DNA of 53,864 bases from Alphaproteobacteria bacterium (GCA_027488965.1 JAIYAO010000166.1:1-53864), one strand, 5' to 3'; positions 1-9,574 are shown, numbered from the stretch's first letter. Notes: a model not told the origin generated them from the letters alone. Translations and numbers: made by a program.

Positions 1-1
1 C

Positions 2-2053
<2,052 letters not shown>

Positions 2054-2979
2054 GCGCGCGCCGCTGGCGCCATTCCGCAAACAGGCACGCGCCGATGATC
2101 AGCGCCGCGCCCGCAAACACCGGCGGGCGCGGCGTTTCGGCGAAGAAGACGAAGCCGAACGCCGTCGCCCAGATCAGCCCCGTGAACTCGATGGGGGCGA
2201 GCTTCTGCGCCTCCGCGCGTGCATAGGCGAGGATCAGCAGGTACCAGCCGCCGGCGCCCAGTGCGCCCATCAGCGCAAACCACGGCAGGTCCGCCAGCGG
2301 CGGCATGGGCGAGAGCGCGATGGCGGGCCCCGCCACGATGGCGCACGGGATCGCCGTCTGCAGCAGGCCCACGCTGGGCGCGCCGTCCCGGTCGGCGCGG
2401 GTGCGCAGCAACGCGATGGCCCACGCATAGGCGGCGGCGGAGACGAGCACGGCGATGACGCCCTGCGTATGCTCGCGCGATTGCGCCGTCTCCGGCGGCG
2501 CCCCCTGCATGGCGATGATCGCGCCGGCGAAGCCAACGACACCCGCCGCGATGCTGACGGCGCGCGGACGTTCCCCCACGATGGCCCACGCAAAGAACGG
2601 GATCAGCAGCGGCGCCACGAATGCGATGGTGATGGCCTCCGCCAGCGCCAGCACGCTCAGCCCGTAGAAGAACGCGCCCGCCACCACCACGATGAGAACG
2701 CCGCGCAGCGCATGGGCCCGCACCATCTCCAGCGTGATCGCGGGCCGGCCCGCATGGTTCCAGATCAGCGCCGCCGCGGCCGACCCGAACAGGTAGCGCC
2801 CGAACAGGATCGCCGGCAGGCCATGGCTGACGGAGATGTGCTTGATCGCGGCGTCCATGGCCGACAGCAGCAGGACGCCGACGGCCGCCAGCACCGCCGC
2901 GGGCATTGAGGAAAGCATCGCCGCTTCTACGCCCGCGGGCGGGGCGCTCAAAGGGGGAGAACTGGCGACGGGTGCGCTT

Positions 2980-3043
2980 GACTAAAAGTATGGGGTGCTT
3001 GACATGGCGGTTAGCGCATGTATGATGTCCTTGTCTTTTAGTC
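2980..3043 (+). promoter_or_regulatory. Sigma-70-like promoter bracketed by a 9-bp inverted repeat
   Basis: TTGACA (2999-3004), a 16-bp spacer and TATGAT (3021-3026) form a near-consensus promoter, 62 bp before the ATG at 3088. GACTAAAAG (2980-2988) and CTTTTAGTC (3035-3043) are a perfect inverted repeat placed just outside the promoter on both sides, 55 bp apart start to start. That spacing is about five helical turns and suits a looping repressor. The XRE protein encoded at 4017-4229 in the same operon is the obvious candidate ligand; that link is inference. Confidence 0.65.
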
Positions 3044-3087
3044 GGTGCTGCTTGTCATGGTGGCCCGCTCTTTCGCTGGAGACCACG

Positions 3088-4020
3088 ATGACTGCCCTAA
3101 CGTCCTCCCCCCCGCCGGCCGGTGGCAGACCCAGCCGCATCCTGCGCCTGGCGACGCTGGCGGCCGCCATGGCCGCCCTTTCGGTCACCGGCGCGCCCAA
3201 TCCCCGGACGATCGACGGCCTGACCGCGGCGGGCGCGCCGGAGGGCGCGGCGGGGCTTGTGCTGCACGTGGCCCCCATTCTGCTGGCGCTGGCCGCCTGG
3301 CCCGCGATGCAGGCGCTGGCCCGCGGCCGCAGCCCGCTGGTGCGATCCACCGTCTATGCGCTGACCGGCGTGGTCATCGGGTTCTTCACGGCCGTCTGCC
3401 TCGACCTCTTCGTCGGCGTAGAGCCCGCCATGGAGCGGCTCACCGGGCCGCTCGGCGAGGCGGGCGACATCGACATCGTGGCATGGGCGCTGTCGGGCTA
3501 CAGCCTGTTCAGCGGCGCGCTGATGCTGGCGATCGCCGCCATCGGCACGCCGGCGGCGCGCGCGGTATCGCTGGAGGAGGCCGATCCCGAATGCACGGAG
3601 GTGCGGCGGCGCGACCGGGCGACGTTCGCCTTCTCCGCGGTGGGCCTGCTCGGACAGGGCGTGTTCGTGGGCGCCTTTGCGGTGGCCAACCAGCTCGACG
3701 TGGAGGCCGCCGGGGTGCGCCTCGGCGTGACCGGGGCGGTGGCCGCCGGCGCGCTGGCCTTTGCGTGGGGCTCGTGGAGCCTGTGGCGGCGGTTCGACGA
3801 AATGCAGCGGCGCGCCACCGTGGAGGCGTACGCCTGGTCCGGCTTCGCTGCGTGGTTCGGATGCATGATCTGGGCGGTGCTTGAGAGCCTCTCGCTGGCG
3901 CCGGCGCTGACCGCCTACGGCGCCGTGGTGGGCCTCGTGGTCCTGCAGAACATCGCCGCGACGATCGTCTCCGCCCAGACCACCATGGCGCCGGCCCGCA
4001 GACTGGTGGTGGGCGCATGA
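3088..4020 (+). CDS. Multi-pass membrane protein, first gene of XRE-linked operon
   Basis: This is a protein of 310 residues with about eight predicted membrane segments and no recognised catalytic motif. I chose the ATG at 3088 because GGAG sits six bases upstream and the start follows the promoter at 2999-3026; longer in-frame starts lie upstream of or inside that promoter. Near the C-terminus a cytosolic stretch F-D-E-M-Q-R-R-A followed by A-Y-A-W-S-G (about 3788-3843) resembles a stretch in the membrane protein encoded at 4241-4708. Small membrane proteins with a D-E-x-Q-R-R motif are often encoded beside YozG-type XRE regulators, and this gene overlaps such a regulator by four bases (ATGA). 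Function is unknown; sensing or membrane-stress roles are only guesses. Confidence 0.75.
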   Translation: MTALTSSPPPAGGRPSRILRLATLAAAMAALSVTGAPNPRTIDGLTAAGAPEGAAGLVLHVAPILLALAAWPAMQALARGRSPLVRSTVYALTGVVIGFFTAVCLDLFVGVEPAMERLTGPLGEAGDIDIVAWALSGYSLFSGALMLAIAAIGTPAARAVSLEEADPECTEVRRRDRATFAFSAVGLLGQGVFVGAFAVANQLDVEAAGVRLGVTGAVAAGALAFAWGSWSLWRRFDEMQRRATVEAYAWSGFAAWFGCMIWAVLESLSLAPALTAYGAVVGLVVLQNIAATIVSAQTTMAPARRLVVGA

Positions 4021-4229
4021 AGAACAAGCTTCGCGTGCTCCGCGCCGAACGCGCCTGGAGCCAGGCCGATCTCGCCGATCATCTCGGCGTCTCGCGCCAG
4101 ACCATCAACGCCATCGAGGTCGGCAAATACGATCCGTCGCTGCCGCTGGCCTTCAAGATCGCACGCCTCTTTGCGATGTCGATCGAGCAGATCTTCCAGG
4201 ACGAAGACGTCGCCCGGGCGGCGGAGTGA
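4017..4229 (+). CDS. XRE-family HTH transcriptional regulator (YozG-like)
   Basis: This is a minimal 70-residue DNA-binding protein consisting almost only of a helix-turn-helix. It begins M-K-N-K-L-R-V-L-R-A and carries W-S-Q-A-D-L-A, V-S-R-Q-T-I-N-A-I-E and the family ending I-A-R-L-F ... I-E-Q-I-F. There is no ligand or oligomerisation domain beyond the HTH. The ATG overlaps the TGA of the preceding membrane-protein gene, implying translational coupling, and its own stop is 11 bases before the next start. It most likely regulates its own operon through the inverted repeat around the promoter at 2980-3043; that is inferred from position. Confidence 0.93.
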   Translation: MKNKLRVLRAERAWSQADLADHLGVSRQTINAIEVGKYDPSLPLAFKIARLFAMSIEQIFQDEDVARAAE

Positions 4230-4240
4230 AGGAGGTGGTC

Positions 4241-4708
4241 ATGCAGCAAACCAAATCACAACCGCGCTCCCGGCCCCAGCTGGTGATGTACGGCGGCCTG
4301 ATCGCGCTCTTCGCCTTGGGGATCGCCGTCGGCCTCGTCGACGAAGCCTGGCTCGCACGTTTCGCCACGGAATCGCCGTGGATCGTAATCGGCGGATGCC
4401 TGCTGCTCACGGCGTTCGCCATCGCGGTCAGCGCCGCCTACATGCGCGGCATCGACGAGCTGGCCCAGCGTGCGCACTACATCGCCTGGTACTGGGGCGG
4501 CTCCGTCGGCCTCACGCTTCTGCTGTTTCTCCTCGTGGCGTGGCCGGCGCTCTCGCAGGTCGTCGATGTGGAGGCGCTCACGGCGCCCCTGTCGCGCCTC
4601 TACGGCGAACCCGGCGGCGAGTTCCTGGGCGGCGTCGTCGCCAGCATCCTCGCGCTGACGCTCGGCTATTTCGGCTGGTGGGTCGTCTACTGGCTCCGCA
4701 AGACCTGA
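4241..4708 (+). CDS. Four-TM membrane protein, third gene of XRE-linked operon
   Basis: This encodes 155 residues with four hydrophobic segments, at about residues 16-38, 44-67, 83-105 and 127-150. The start ATG at 4241 has a perfect AAGGAGGT at 4229-4236; a GTG at 4226 overlapping the previous stop is less likely. Between segments two and three lies I-D-E-L-A-Q-R-A ... A-W-Y-W-G-G, which aligns by eye with F-D-E-M-Q-R-R-A ... A-Y-A-W-S-G in the protein at 3088-4020. The two membrane proteins may therefore be distant relatives placed either side of the regulator. I recognise no enzymatic motif. It may belong to the small membrane proteins commonly found next to YozG-type regulators. Confidence 0.8.
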   Translation: MQQTKSQPRSRPQLVMYGGLIALFALGIAVGLVDEAWLARFATESPWIVIGGCLLLTAFAIAVSAAYMRGIDELAQRAHYIAWYWGGSVGLTLLLFLLVAWPALSQVVDVEALTAPLSRLYGEPGGEFLGGVVASILALTLGYFGWWVVYWLRKT

Positions 4709-4719
4709 GGAGGGCCGCA

Positions 4720-5049
4720 ATGCTTTTGCAACATGGCGCCGTCGCGCCGAAACGGAGCGGTCCCATGCGCACAGGATCGGAAATGCGTCGCGGCGCGGGC
4801 GAGCCGGCCGGCCGCCGCGACCTGAGCGGGACTGCCGCCATGAGGGACGAAGTCGACATCGCGCCGGTCGCCAGACTGCGCCTGACCGACGGTGAGAAAG
4901 CCATGCTGTTCGATCTCGCCATGGAGGCCGGCGGGTTTCGCGGCGCCGCCGCCGCCACCCGCAGCGACGCCTTGGCTGCAGCACCGCTGATCCTCGCATT
5001 CGCCCAGGCCTACGTGTCCATCCGCGACCGCGCCGAAGGCATCGTCTGA
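4720..5049 (+). CDS. Hypothetical small protein, fourth gene of XRE-linked operon
   Basis: This is an unrecognised 109-residue protein. The ATG at 4720 follows GAGGAGG with a seven-base gap and lies 11 bases after the previous stop, so it is clearly part of the operon. The N-terminal half is rich in Arg and Gly and looks disordered. The C-terminal half, from L-T-D-G-E-K-A-M-L-F onwards, looks like a compact helical domain of about 60 residues. There is no signal peptide, no membrane segment and no cysteine. A start at one of the internal ATG codons (for example 4765) would give a shorter version without the disordered part. Confidence 0.6.
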   Translation: MLLQHGAVAPKRSGPMRTGSEMRRGAGEPAGRRDLSGTAAMRDEVDIAPVARLRLTDGEKAMLFDLAMEAGGFRGAAAATRSDALAAAPLILAFAQAYVSIRDRAEGIV

Positions 5050-5076
5050 ACGCTTTCAATCTACAAGGAGAACCCA

Positions 5077-6039
5077 ATGCCCGTTTCCAGGAAGGCTGCC
5101 GCCGTGTCGGCCATGGTCGCCGCCATGCTGTTCGCCGGCGCCTGCGCTGCAACGCCCGCGTCCACCAACGCTGCGCCCATGACCGCCGCAGCTGCGCCCG
5201 CCGTGGCCGGTCCGCCGCAACCCGCGGTGTGGGCCGTGCGCGATGCGGACTCCACCATCTACCTCTACGGCACCATCCACCTGCGCAAGAAGGGCGCGCC
5301 GTGGAGCGGGCCCGTCGCCGAGCGCGCGCTGCAGGAGGCCAGCGAGGTGTGGACCGAACTTGAAATCAATCCCGCGAGCGAAGCGGCTGCGCAGCAACTC
5401 GTCGTGCAGTACGGCCTCGATCCGGCGAACAAGCTGACGGCGAAACTGACGCCCGAACGGGCGCAGCAACTGAAGCAGGTCGCCGAGTCCATGGGCCTGC
5501 CGATGGCGCAGCTGGAGACGATGAAGCCGTGGCTGGCCAGCCTCACGCTGTCGCTCTTGCCGATGATGCGCGCCGGCTACGATCCGGCCAACGGCGTGGA
5601 CCGCAACGTCGATCGCGTTGCGGAAGCGGCGGGCAAGAAGATGCGCTGGTTCGAGACGGGGGCCGAGCAGATCCGCTTCTTCGCGGGCTTCGACGAAGCC
5701 GTGCAGGTGCAGATGCTGCAGGACTCGCTCGACGAAGTCGCTGAAGGCGCAGCGCTGCTGGCGCGCATGGAAGCGGCGTGGGAAGTGGGCGACGACGCCA
5801 CCCTCGCCAACGACATGGTCGCCGAGATGCGGCGTGACTATCCGGCGCTCTATGACGTGCTGCTGCGTCGCCGCAACGCGGCCTGGGTGGAGACGCTTTC
5901 GGCCGAGCTCGCGGGGTCCGGCGTGGACTTCGTAGCGGTCGGCGCCGCCCACCTGGTGGGGCCTGACAGCGTGCAGGCGATGTTCGCCGCCCGCGGCGTC
6001 ACGGTGGAGCGAGTCTCGCCGCCGGCGCCGGCGCGCTAA
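5077..6039 (+). CDS. TraB/GumN-family lipoprotein
   Basis: This is a 320-residue envelope protein of the TraB/GumN (ChaN/EreA-like) family. It has the defining G-T-I-H motif at residues 65-68 after a W-A-V-R-D beta strand, and the late G-A-A-H-L-V-G motif that with it marks the presumed metal-binding active site. Some members are thought to be metal-dependent peptidases; the activity here is not shown. The N-terminus is a signal sequence ending A-G-A-C, so Cys23 is probably lipidated. AAGGAG lies nine bases before the ATG. The gap to the preceding small gene is only 27 bases, so it may be the last gene of the XRE-led operon. Its stop overlaps the end of the convergent gene by four bases. Confidence 0.85.
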   Translation: MPVSRKAAAVSAMVAAMLFAGACAATPASTNAAPMTAAAAPAVAGPPQPAVWAVRDADSTIYLYGTIHLRKKGAPWSGPVAERALQEASEVWTELEINPASEAAAQQLVVQYGLDPANKLTAKLTPERAQQLKQVAESMGLPMAQLETMKPWLASLTLSLLPMMRAGYDPANGVDRNVDRVAEAAGKKMRWFETGAEQIRFFAGFDEAVQVQMLQDSLDEVAEGAALLARMEAAWEVGDDATLANDMVAEMRRDYPALYDVLLRRRNAAWVETLSAELAGSGVDFVAVGAAHLVGPDSVQAMFAARGVTVERVSPPAPAR

Positions 6040-6713
6040 TGTCTGGCCTGCAGCCGCGCCTTCGGGGCGCGGGTGCGGTCCAGCAGGAAGCCAAGTGCGG
6101 TGATCGCCAAGTAGGCGGCCAACGCCTGCGGCGCAAAACCGATCACATCCGCGGGCGTGGGGCCTAGCTTGTCGAAAGCATAGAGCCCCACGAACGCGGC
6201 GATCAGCGCCCACGGCGCGATGCGCCCCTCGGGGCCCAGCGGCGTGGTGGCGCCCAGGTACACGAAGAACCCGCCGAACAGCACGACCGCCTCCGACGCG
6301 ATGGCGAGGACGGGGTTGTCCCACCAGCCCAGGCCCACCTTCGGCCCGCCGATCCAGAGTTCGAGATCGGGCGCGTGGACGAGCAGGTCGAGCGCCCAGT
6401 GCGAGAATACGCACGCCCCGATGAGCAGCGCCGCCGGCCAGCCGCCGCGCCGGTCCAGCAGGCGATAGACCAGCGCCCCCGCCGCCGCGAAGGCGAGCGC
6501 GCCGGGCAGGCTGTGGGTGTAGGGCATGTGCTCGAGGCGCAGGTCCGACATGGCCAGGAAGCCCGGCTCGATGCGCCCGCGCTCGATGCCGGTCAGGATG
6601 AAGGCGGCCCAGGCCACGTCCACCAGCTGCACCGCCAGGAACGCCGCGCCGAGGGAAGGGGGCCGCTTCCAAGCCTTCACCGCGAACGCGGGGCCGTAGT
6701 GACCCACGAACAT
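6036..6713 (-). CDS. YdjM/DUF457-like membrane protein, putative metal-dependent hydrolase
   Basis: This 225-residue integral membrane protein opens with M-F-V-G-H-Y-G-P-A-F and contains H-M-P-Y-T-H-S and F-S-H-W-A-L-D-L-L-V-H-A-P-D. The spaced His and Asp residues at the membrane face are what the LexA-regulated YdjM-like (DUF457) family is known for, and members are annotated as putative metal-dependent hydrolases. About six hydrophobic segments follow, and the C-terminus is short and basic. The gene ends against the TraB/GumN gene and is transcribed away from the dcm-vsr region. I see no LexA box upstream. Enzymatic activity is unproven for the family. Confidence 0.7.
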   Translation of the reverse strand: MFVGHYGPAFAVKAWKRPPSLGAAFLAVQLVDVAWAAFILTGIERGRIEPGFLAMSDLRLEHMPYTHSLPGALAFAAAGALVYRLLDRRGGWPAALLIGACVFSHWALDLLVHAPDLELWIGGPKVGLGWWDNPVLAIASEAVVLFGGFFVYLGATTPLGPEGRIAPWALIAAFVGLYAFDKLGPTPADVIGFAPQALAAYLAITALGFLLDRTRAPKARLQARH

Positions 6714-6797
6714 GGCCGCCTCCCTGCTGATTCTCTGGCCTGCCTGTATTCTGGCCGAACCGTAATCTCACTGCTGCCGCAGCGATAGCGCCGGCGC

Positions 6798-6854
6798 TTG
6801 ACCCGACCTGCAAACGAGTCTCAAATGCAATTGCGAGTTATTCGCAACTAGGAG
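6798..6854 (+). promoter_or_regulatory. Candidate promoter overlapped by two Fur-like palindromes
   Basis: Reading rightwards, TTGACC (6798-6803), a 17-bp spacer and TCAAAT (6821-6826) form a plausible promoter. Two dyads cover the -10 and the start point. The first is a 21-bp element at 6809-6829 with GCA-N3-GAG and CTC-N3-TGC arms. The second is TTGCGA-N5-TCGCAA at 6831-6847. Their centres are 20 bp apart. Both resemble Fur/Irr-type iron boxes of proteobacteria. TAGGAG follows at 6849-6854. The promoter elements are seen directly; the assignment to Fur is by resemblance only. Confidence 0.45.
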
Positions 6855-6860
6855 ATGGCG

Positions 6861-7178
6861 ATGCGGGTGTTGAGCACAGGGGCGTGGGCCATCGTGCGGC
6901 TGCTCGCCGCCGACAGCAGGCCCCGCCGGGGCGCGGCGGCAGGGGACAGTCTCCAGGGCGCAGGGGCGGATGGCGCGCTCGAGGCGCTGATGTTCGGCGC
7001 CGCGCCCGATGGCGCGCCAGTTCAGTCGGAGAGAAAGGCCGCCAGCGCCGCCGAGGCCGCCGCGGGATCGCGCAACGCGCATTCCCAGACCACATGCACC
7101 GACCAGCCGGCGGCGGTGAGCGCCGTGAGCGCATCGGCGTCCCGGGCGCGGTTGCGGTCGATCTTGGCGCGCCAGTAG
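6861..7178 (+). CDS. Possible small protein downstream of the Fur-like boxes, antisense to vsr 3' end
   Basis: This reading frame would give 105 residues. In its favour are an SD (TAGGAG) six bases before the ATG at 6861 and the promoter-like block just upstream. Against it, the protein matches nothing I recognise, is Ala/Gly/Arg-rich, and its last half lies antisense to vsr. It may be a real iron-regulated short gene, a remnant truncated when dcm-vsr arrived, or chance. The 6714-7021 interval holds nothing else that I can read as a gene. Confidence 0.25.
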   Translation: MRVLSTGAWAIVRLLAADSRPRRGAAAGDSLQGAGADGALEALMFGAAPDGAPVQSERKAASAAEAAAGSRNAHSQTTCTDQPAAVSAVSASASRARLRSILARQ

Positions 7179-7432
7179 GCGGCGTTGGTGGCGGGGGCGC
7201 GGGCGCCGCGGGCGCAGTCGTGCCCGTGCCAGAAACAGCCGTGGACGAAGATCGCGCGCCGCGCGCGGCGGAAGACGACGTCGGGCCGCCCCGGCAGATC
7301 CTTCGCGTGCAGCCGGTAGCCCGTGCGCAGCGCACGCACGAGACGGCGCACGGCGAGTTCGGGCTTCGTGTCGCGCGCCTTCACCGCCCGCATCACCGCG
7401 GCGCGCTCTGCGGGGGTGAAGACGTCGGTCAT
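7022..7432 (-). CDS. vsr: Very short patch repair endonuclease (Vsr)
   Basis: This is a 136-residue strand-specific T:G mismatch nickase that repairs deaminated 5-methylcytosine at the target of its partner methylase. It carries the family run M-R-A-V-K-A-R-D-T-K-P-E, then L-P-G-R-P-D-V-V-F, which includes the catalytic Asp, and F-V-H-G-C-F-W-H-G-H-D-C with the zinc/active-site His and Cys residues. The length is normal to slightly short. The ATG at 7432 overlaps the TGA of the methyltransferase gene (ATGA), so the two are translationally coupled. Its presence implies that the upstream enzyme makes 5-methylcytosine. Confidence 0.93.
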   Translation of the reverse strand: MTDVFTPAERAAVMRAVKARDTKPELAVRRLVRALRTGYRLHAKDLPGRPDVVFRRARRAIFVHGCFWHGHDCARGARAPATNAAYWRAKIDRNRARDADALTALTAAGWSVHVVWECALRDPAAASAALAAFLSD

Positions 7433-8568
7433 CGCTGCGGCGCGCGCGCCGTCCGCGCCAGCGGCTCCAGCAGGTTGGCCGACAGCCAGCGCACCACCGG
7501 CGCCGCCACGCCGTCGCCCACCAGATGCAGGCCCTGCGTCTGGCTTGCGGGCAAAGGATAATCGTCCGGCAGGCCCATGAGACGCGCCCCCTCGCGGGCG
7601 GTCATCAGGCGTGAGCGCACGCGGTCGCCCTCCACGAACAACAGAGTCTGGCGGCTGGAGCCGCCCGCCGGCGTGCGCAGGCAGCCGGCCACGCCGTCGA
7701 AGCGCACTTCGGCGCGCTGGACCTTGGCGCCGTACTCCACCCGCACCCGCCGGAACAGCGCGCCGACGGCGGGGACGCCGCCGGCCTGCATGTCGTGAAG
7801 CTTCTGGCGCTGCCGCTGGCTCATCATGGCGCGCAGGCGCGCGGTCTTGTCGGCGCTGTGCCAGCAGGCGGCGGGCGCATCTTCCACGATGTCGGCGAGG
7901 CTGGTGTTGCGGCGCGGCGGCGCCGGCAGCCGCCACCAGACCCAGTGCGCGGCGGTGCGCGCATCGAGGCGCGCGTGCGCGGCGATCACACCCTCAGAGT
8001 GCAACGGCGCGGCCGGTCCCGCCGCACGCAATGCTGCAGGCGCTGCGCCACGCACGGCGATGACGAACACCCGCGGGCGCGACTGCGGCACGAAGTGCGC
8101 CGCGTCGATCTGCAGAGCCCCGAAGGCAAAGCCCGCATCGGCCAGCACCGTGGCCAGCGCCGAAAAGTCCCGCCCGTCGCGCGAGGTCAGCAGGCCCGTG
8201 ACATTCTCCAGCGCCAGGATGCGCGGCCCGCGGCCCTCCTGCGCCAGCCCCTCCATCAGCCGCCAGAATCCCCAGAACGCCCCGGACCGCGGCGCATCGA
8301 GTCCTGCGCGGGCCCCCGCAAGCGAGAGGTCCTGGCAGGGGAAGGACGCCCACGCGAGATCGGCGCGACCGGGCAGGTCTCCCGCCTGCACGTCCCAGAC
8401 GTCGCCGGCGTGCAGGTGGGCTGCGCCGAAGGCGGCGGCGTAGGCGGCGGTCTTGGTCCGGTCCATGTCGTTGGCGAACGTCACCCGCCACGCGTCGCCC
8501 AGGCCCAGGCGGGCCATGCCGCCGCCTGCAAAAAATTCGTAAGCTGATGCGTCGGAATCACGGTGCAT
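7429..8568 (-). CDS. dcm: DNA (cytosine-5) methyltransferase, Dcm type
   Basis: This 379-residue enzyme transfers a methyl group from SAM to C5 of cytosine. Motifs are in canonical order. Motif I is F-F-A-G-G-G at residues 12-17. Motif IV is F-P-C-Q-D-L-S with the nucleophile Cys78. Motif VI is E-N-V at 121-123. Motif VIII is Q-S-R-P-R at 162-166. A variable target-recognition region follows, and the C-terminus has G-D-G-V-A-A-P-V-V with motif X-type residues. The start is the ATG at 8568; translation further upstream would run through a tandem repeat. No restriction endonuclease lies next to it in this window, so it looks like an orphan dcm-vsr pair. The recognised sequence cannot be read from the protein. 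Confidence 0.93.
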   Translation of the reverse strand: MHRDSDASAYEFFAGGGMARLGLGDAWRVTFANDMDRTKTAAYAAAFGAAHLHAGDVWDVQAGDLPGRADLAWASFPCQDLSLAGARAGLDAPRSGAFWGFWRLMEGLAQEGRGPRILALENVTGLLTSRDGRDFSALATVLADAGFAFGALQIDAAHFVPQSRPRVFVIAVRGAAPAALRAAGPAAPLHSEGVIAAHARLDARTAAHWVWWRLPAPPRRNTSLADIVEDAPAACWHSADKTARLRAMMSQRQRQKLHDMQAGGVPAVGALFRRVRVEYGAKVQRAEVRFDGVAGCLRTPAGGSSRQTLLFVEGDRVRSRLMTAREGARLMGLPDDYPLPASQTQGLHLVGDGVAAPVVRWLSANLLEPLARTARAPQR

Positions 8569-8625
8569 GCGTCTATAGTAGCCGGAAGGGACGGCTTGCG
8601 CCCGTTGCTCTGCACGGGCCTCCGG

Positions 8626-8686
8626 GCCGGTGGATGGCACGCCGGGTGGATGGCAGGCCGGTTGATGGCAGGCCGGTGGATGGCAG
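8626..8686 (+). repeat. Four tandem copies of a 15-16 bp unit
   Basis: Units at 8626-8640, 8641-8656, 8657-8671 and 8672-8686 share the pattern GCCGG(T/G)-TGATGGCA with one or two changes each. They lie in the divergent interval between dcm and the lipoprotein gene, ending right at the AGGAGG of the latter. Slippage could change the spacing of promoter elements; no function is evident. Confidence 0.85.
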
Positions 8687-8694
8687 GAGGGGGT

Positions 8695-9570
8695 ATGCAG
8701 CTCGGAGGCATCGCGGGACGGCGTGCAGCGGCGGCGCTCCTGTCCGGACTTGTAGCCGGACTGGTGGCCTGTGGCCAGGGCGGCCAGGGCGAGTCTGAGG
8801 GCGGCCCGGGGCTCGCCACATCCCAGCGCCCCGCATTGACCGAGGCGGACATGCGCCAGCAGTCGGCGGCGCTGCTCGCCAAGCTCGGCGCCGGCGCCGA
8901 CGCCGCCACGCGCGTGCAGTATGAAGGCGCCTTCGACGCCACCGGCGCGGAGCCCGACTGGACGCTCGTGCTGCTGCCCGACTACGTGGCCTTCACGCGG
9001 CCCGGCCTTGAAGAGGTCACCGCCATCCCGTCGCCGCGCGATTTCCGCGCCAAGGGCATGTTCGTGGAGGCGGGACCCCTCTCCATCGCGGTCGTCGCGG
9101 GCGCGTGCACGTATGCCGAAGGCGGCGAGACGTTCCCGTTCAGCGCCACCGTGCTGTTCGACGGCATCCCCTATGAGGGCTGCGCACGGGCGGGTGCGGC
9201 GGTGGCCGGCGCCAACGCGCGCGGCTGGGCGGTGGACCTGCCCCAGCTCGTGCCCGCCATCGATGCGTGTCTCGCCCGCGTCCAGGCGCGTCCGGGCCGG
9301 GTGACGATCGCCTACGTGAACGAGGAGAACCAGGCGGCTGTGCGCCTGCTGGAGGCCGATGGCGGCCGCGCCGAATGCACCGCCTCGCTCGATGGGGCGC
9401 AGATCGTGTCGGTCGAGCCGCTGGCGGACCGCGACACCTTCCGCGGCGAGCGCGACCCGCTGTTCACCCGCGCCCCGGCCAACGCGCCCGCGGGCGCGTG
9501 CTACGCGAGCGAGGAAATCAAGGGCTCGTCCGGCGCCACGCTCGGCTGGCTTTCGCGCAAGACCTGCTGA
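8695..9570 (+). CDS. Predicted lipoprotein with COG3650-like region
   Basis: This is a 291-residue envelope lipoprotein. The signal peptide ends L-V-A-C, giving Cys26 as the lipidated residue. The ATG at 8695 was chosen because AGGAGG lies four bases upstream and the resulting signal peptide is well formed. The middle contains V-V-A-G-A-C-T-Y followed by F-P-F-S-A-T-V-L-F-D-G and Y-E-G-C-A, which resembles the repeat found in small COG3650-type envelope proteins. Two further Cys pairs could form disulfides. It is divergent from dcm and converges on the ExoD-like gene with a four-base gap. The function is unknown. Confidence 0.75.
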   Translation: MQLGGIAGRRAAAALLSGLVAGLVACGQGGQGESEGGPGLATSQRPALTEADMRQQSAALLAKLGAGADAATRVQYEGAFDATGAEPDWTLVLLPDYVAFTRPGLEEVTAIPSPRDFRAKGMFVEAGPLSIAVVAGACTYAEGGETFPFSATVLFDGIPYEGCARAGAAVAGANARGWAVDLPQLVPAIDACLARVQARPGRVTIAYVNEENQAAVRLLEADGGRAECTASLDGAQIVSVEPLADRDTFRGERDPLFTRAPANAPAGACYASEEIKGSSGATLGWLSRKTC

Positions 9571-9574
9571 GGCC

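Noticed and set aside
4226-4240. GTG start overlapping the XRE stop for the third operon gene
   Set aside because: The ATG at 4241 has a perfect AAGGAGGT, which lies inside the coding sequence if GTG is used.
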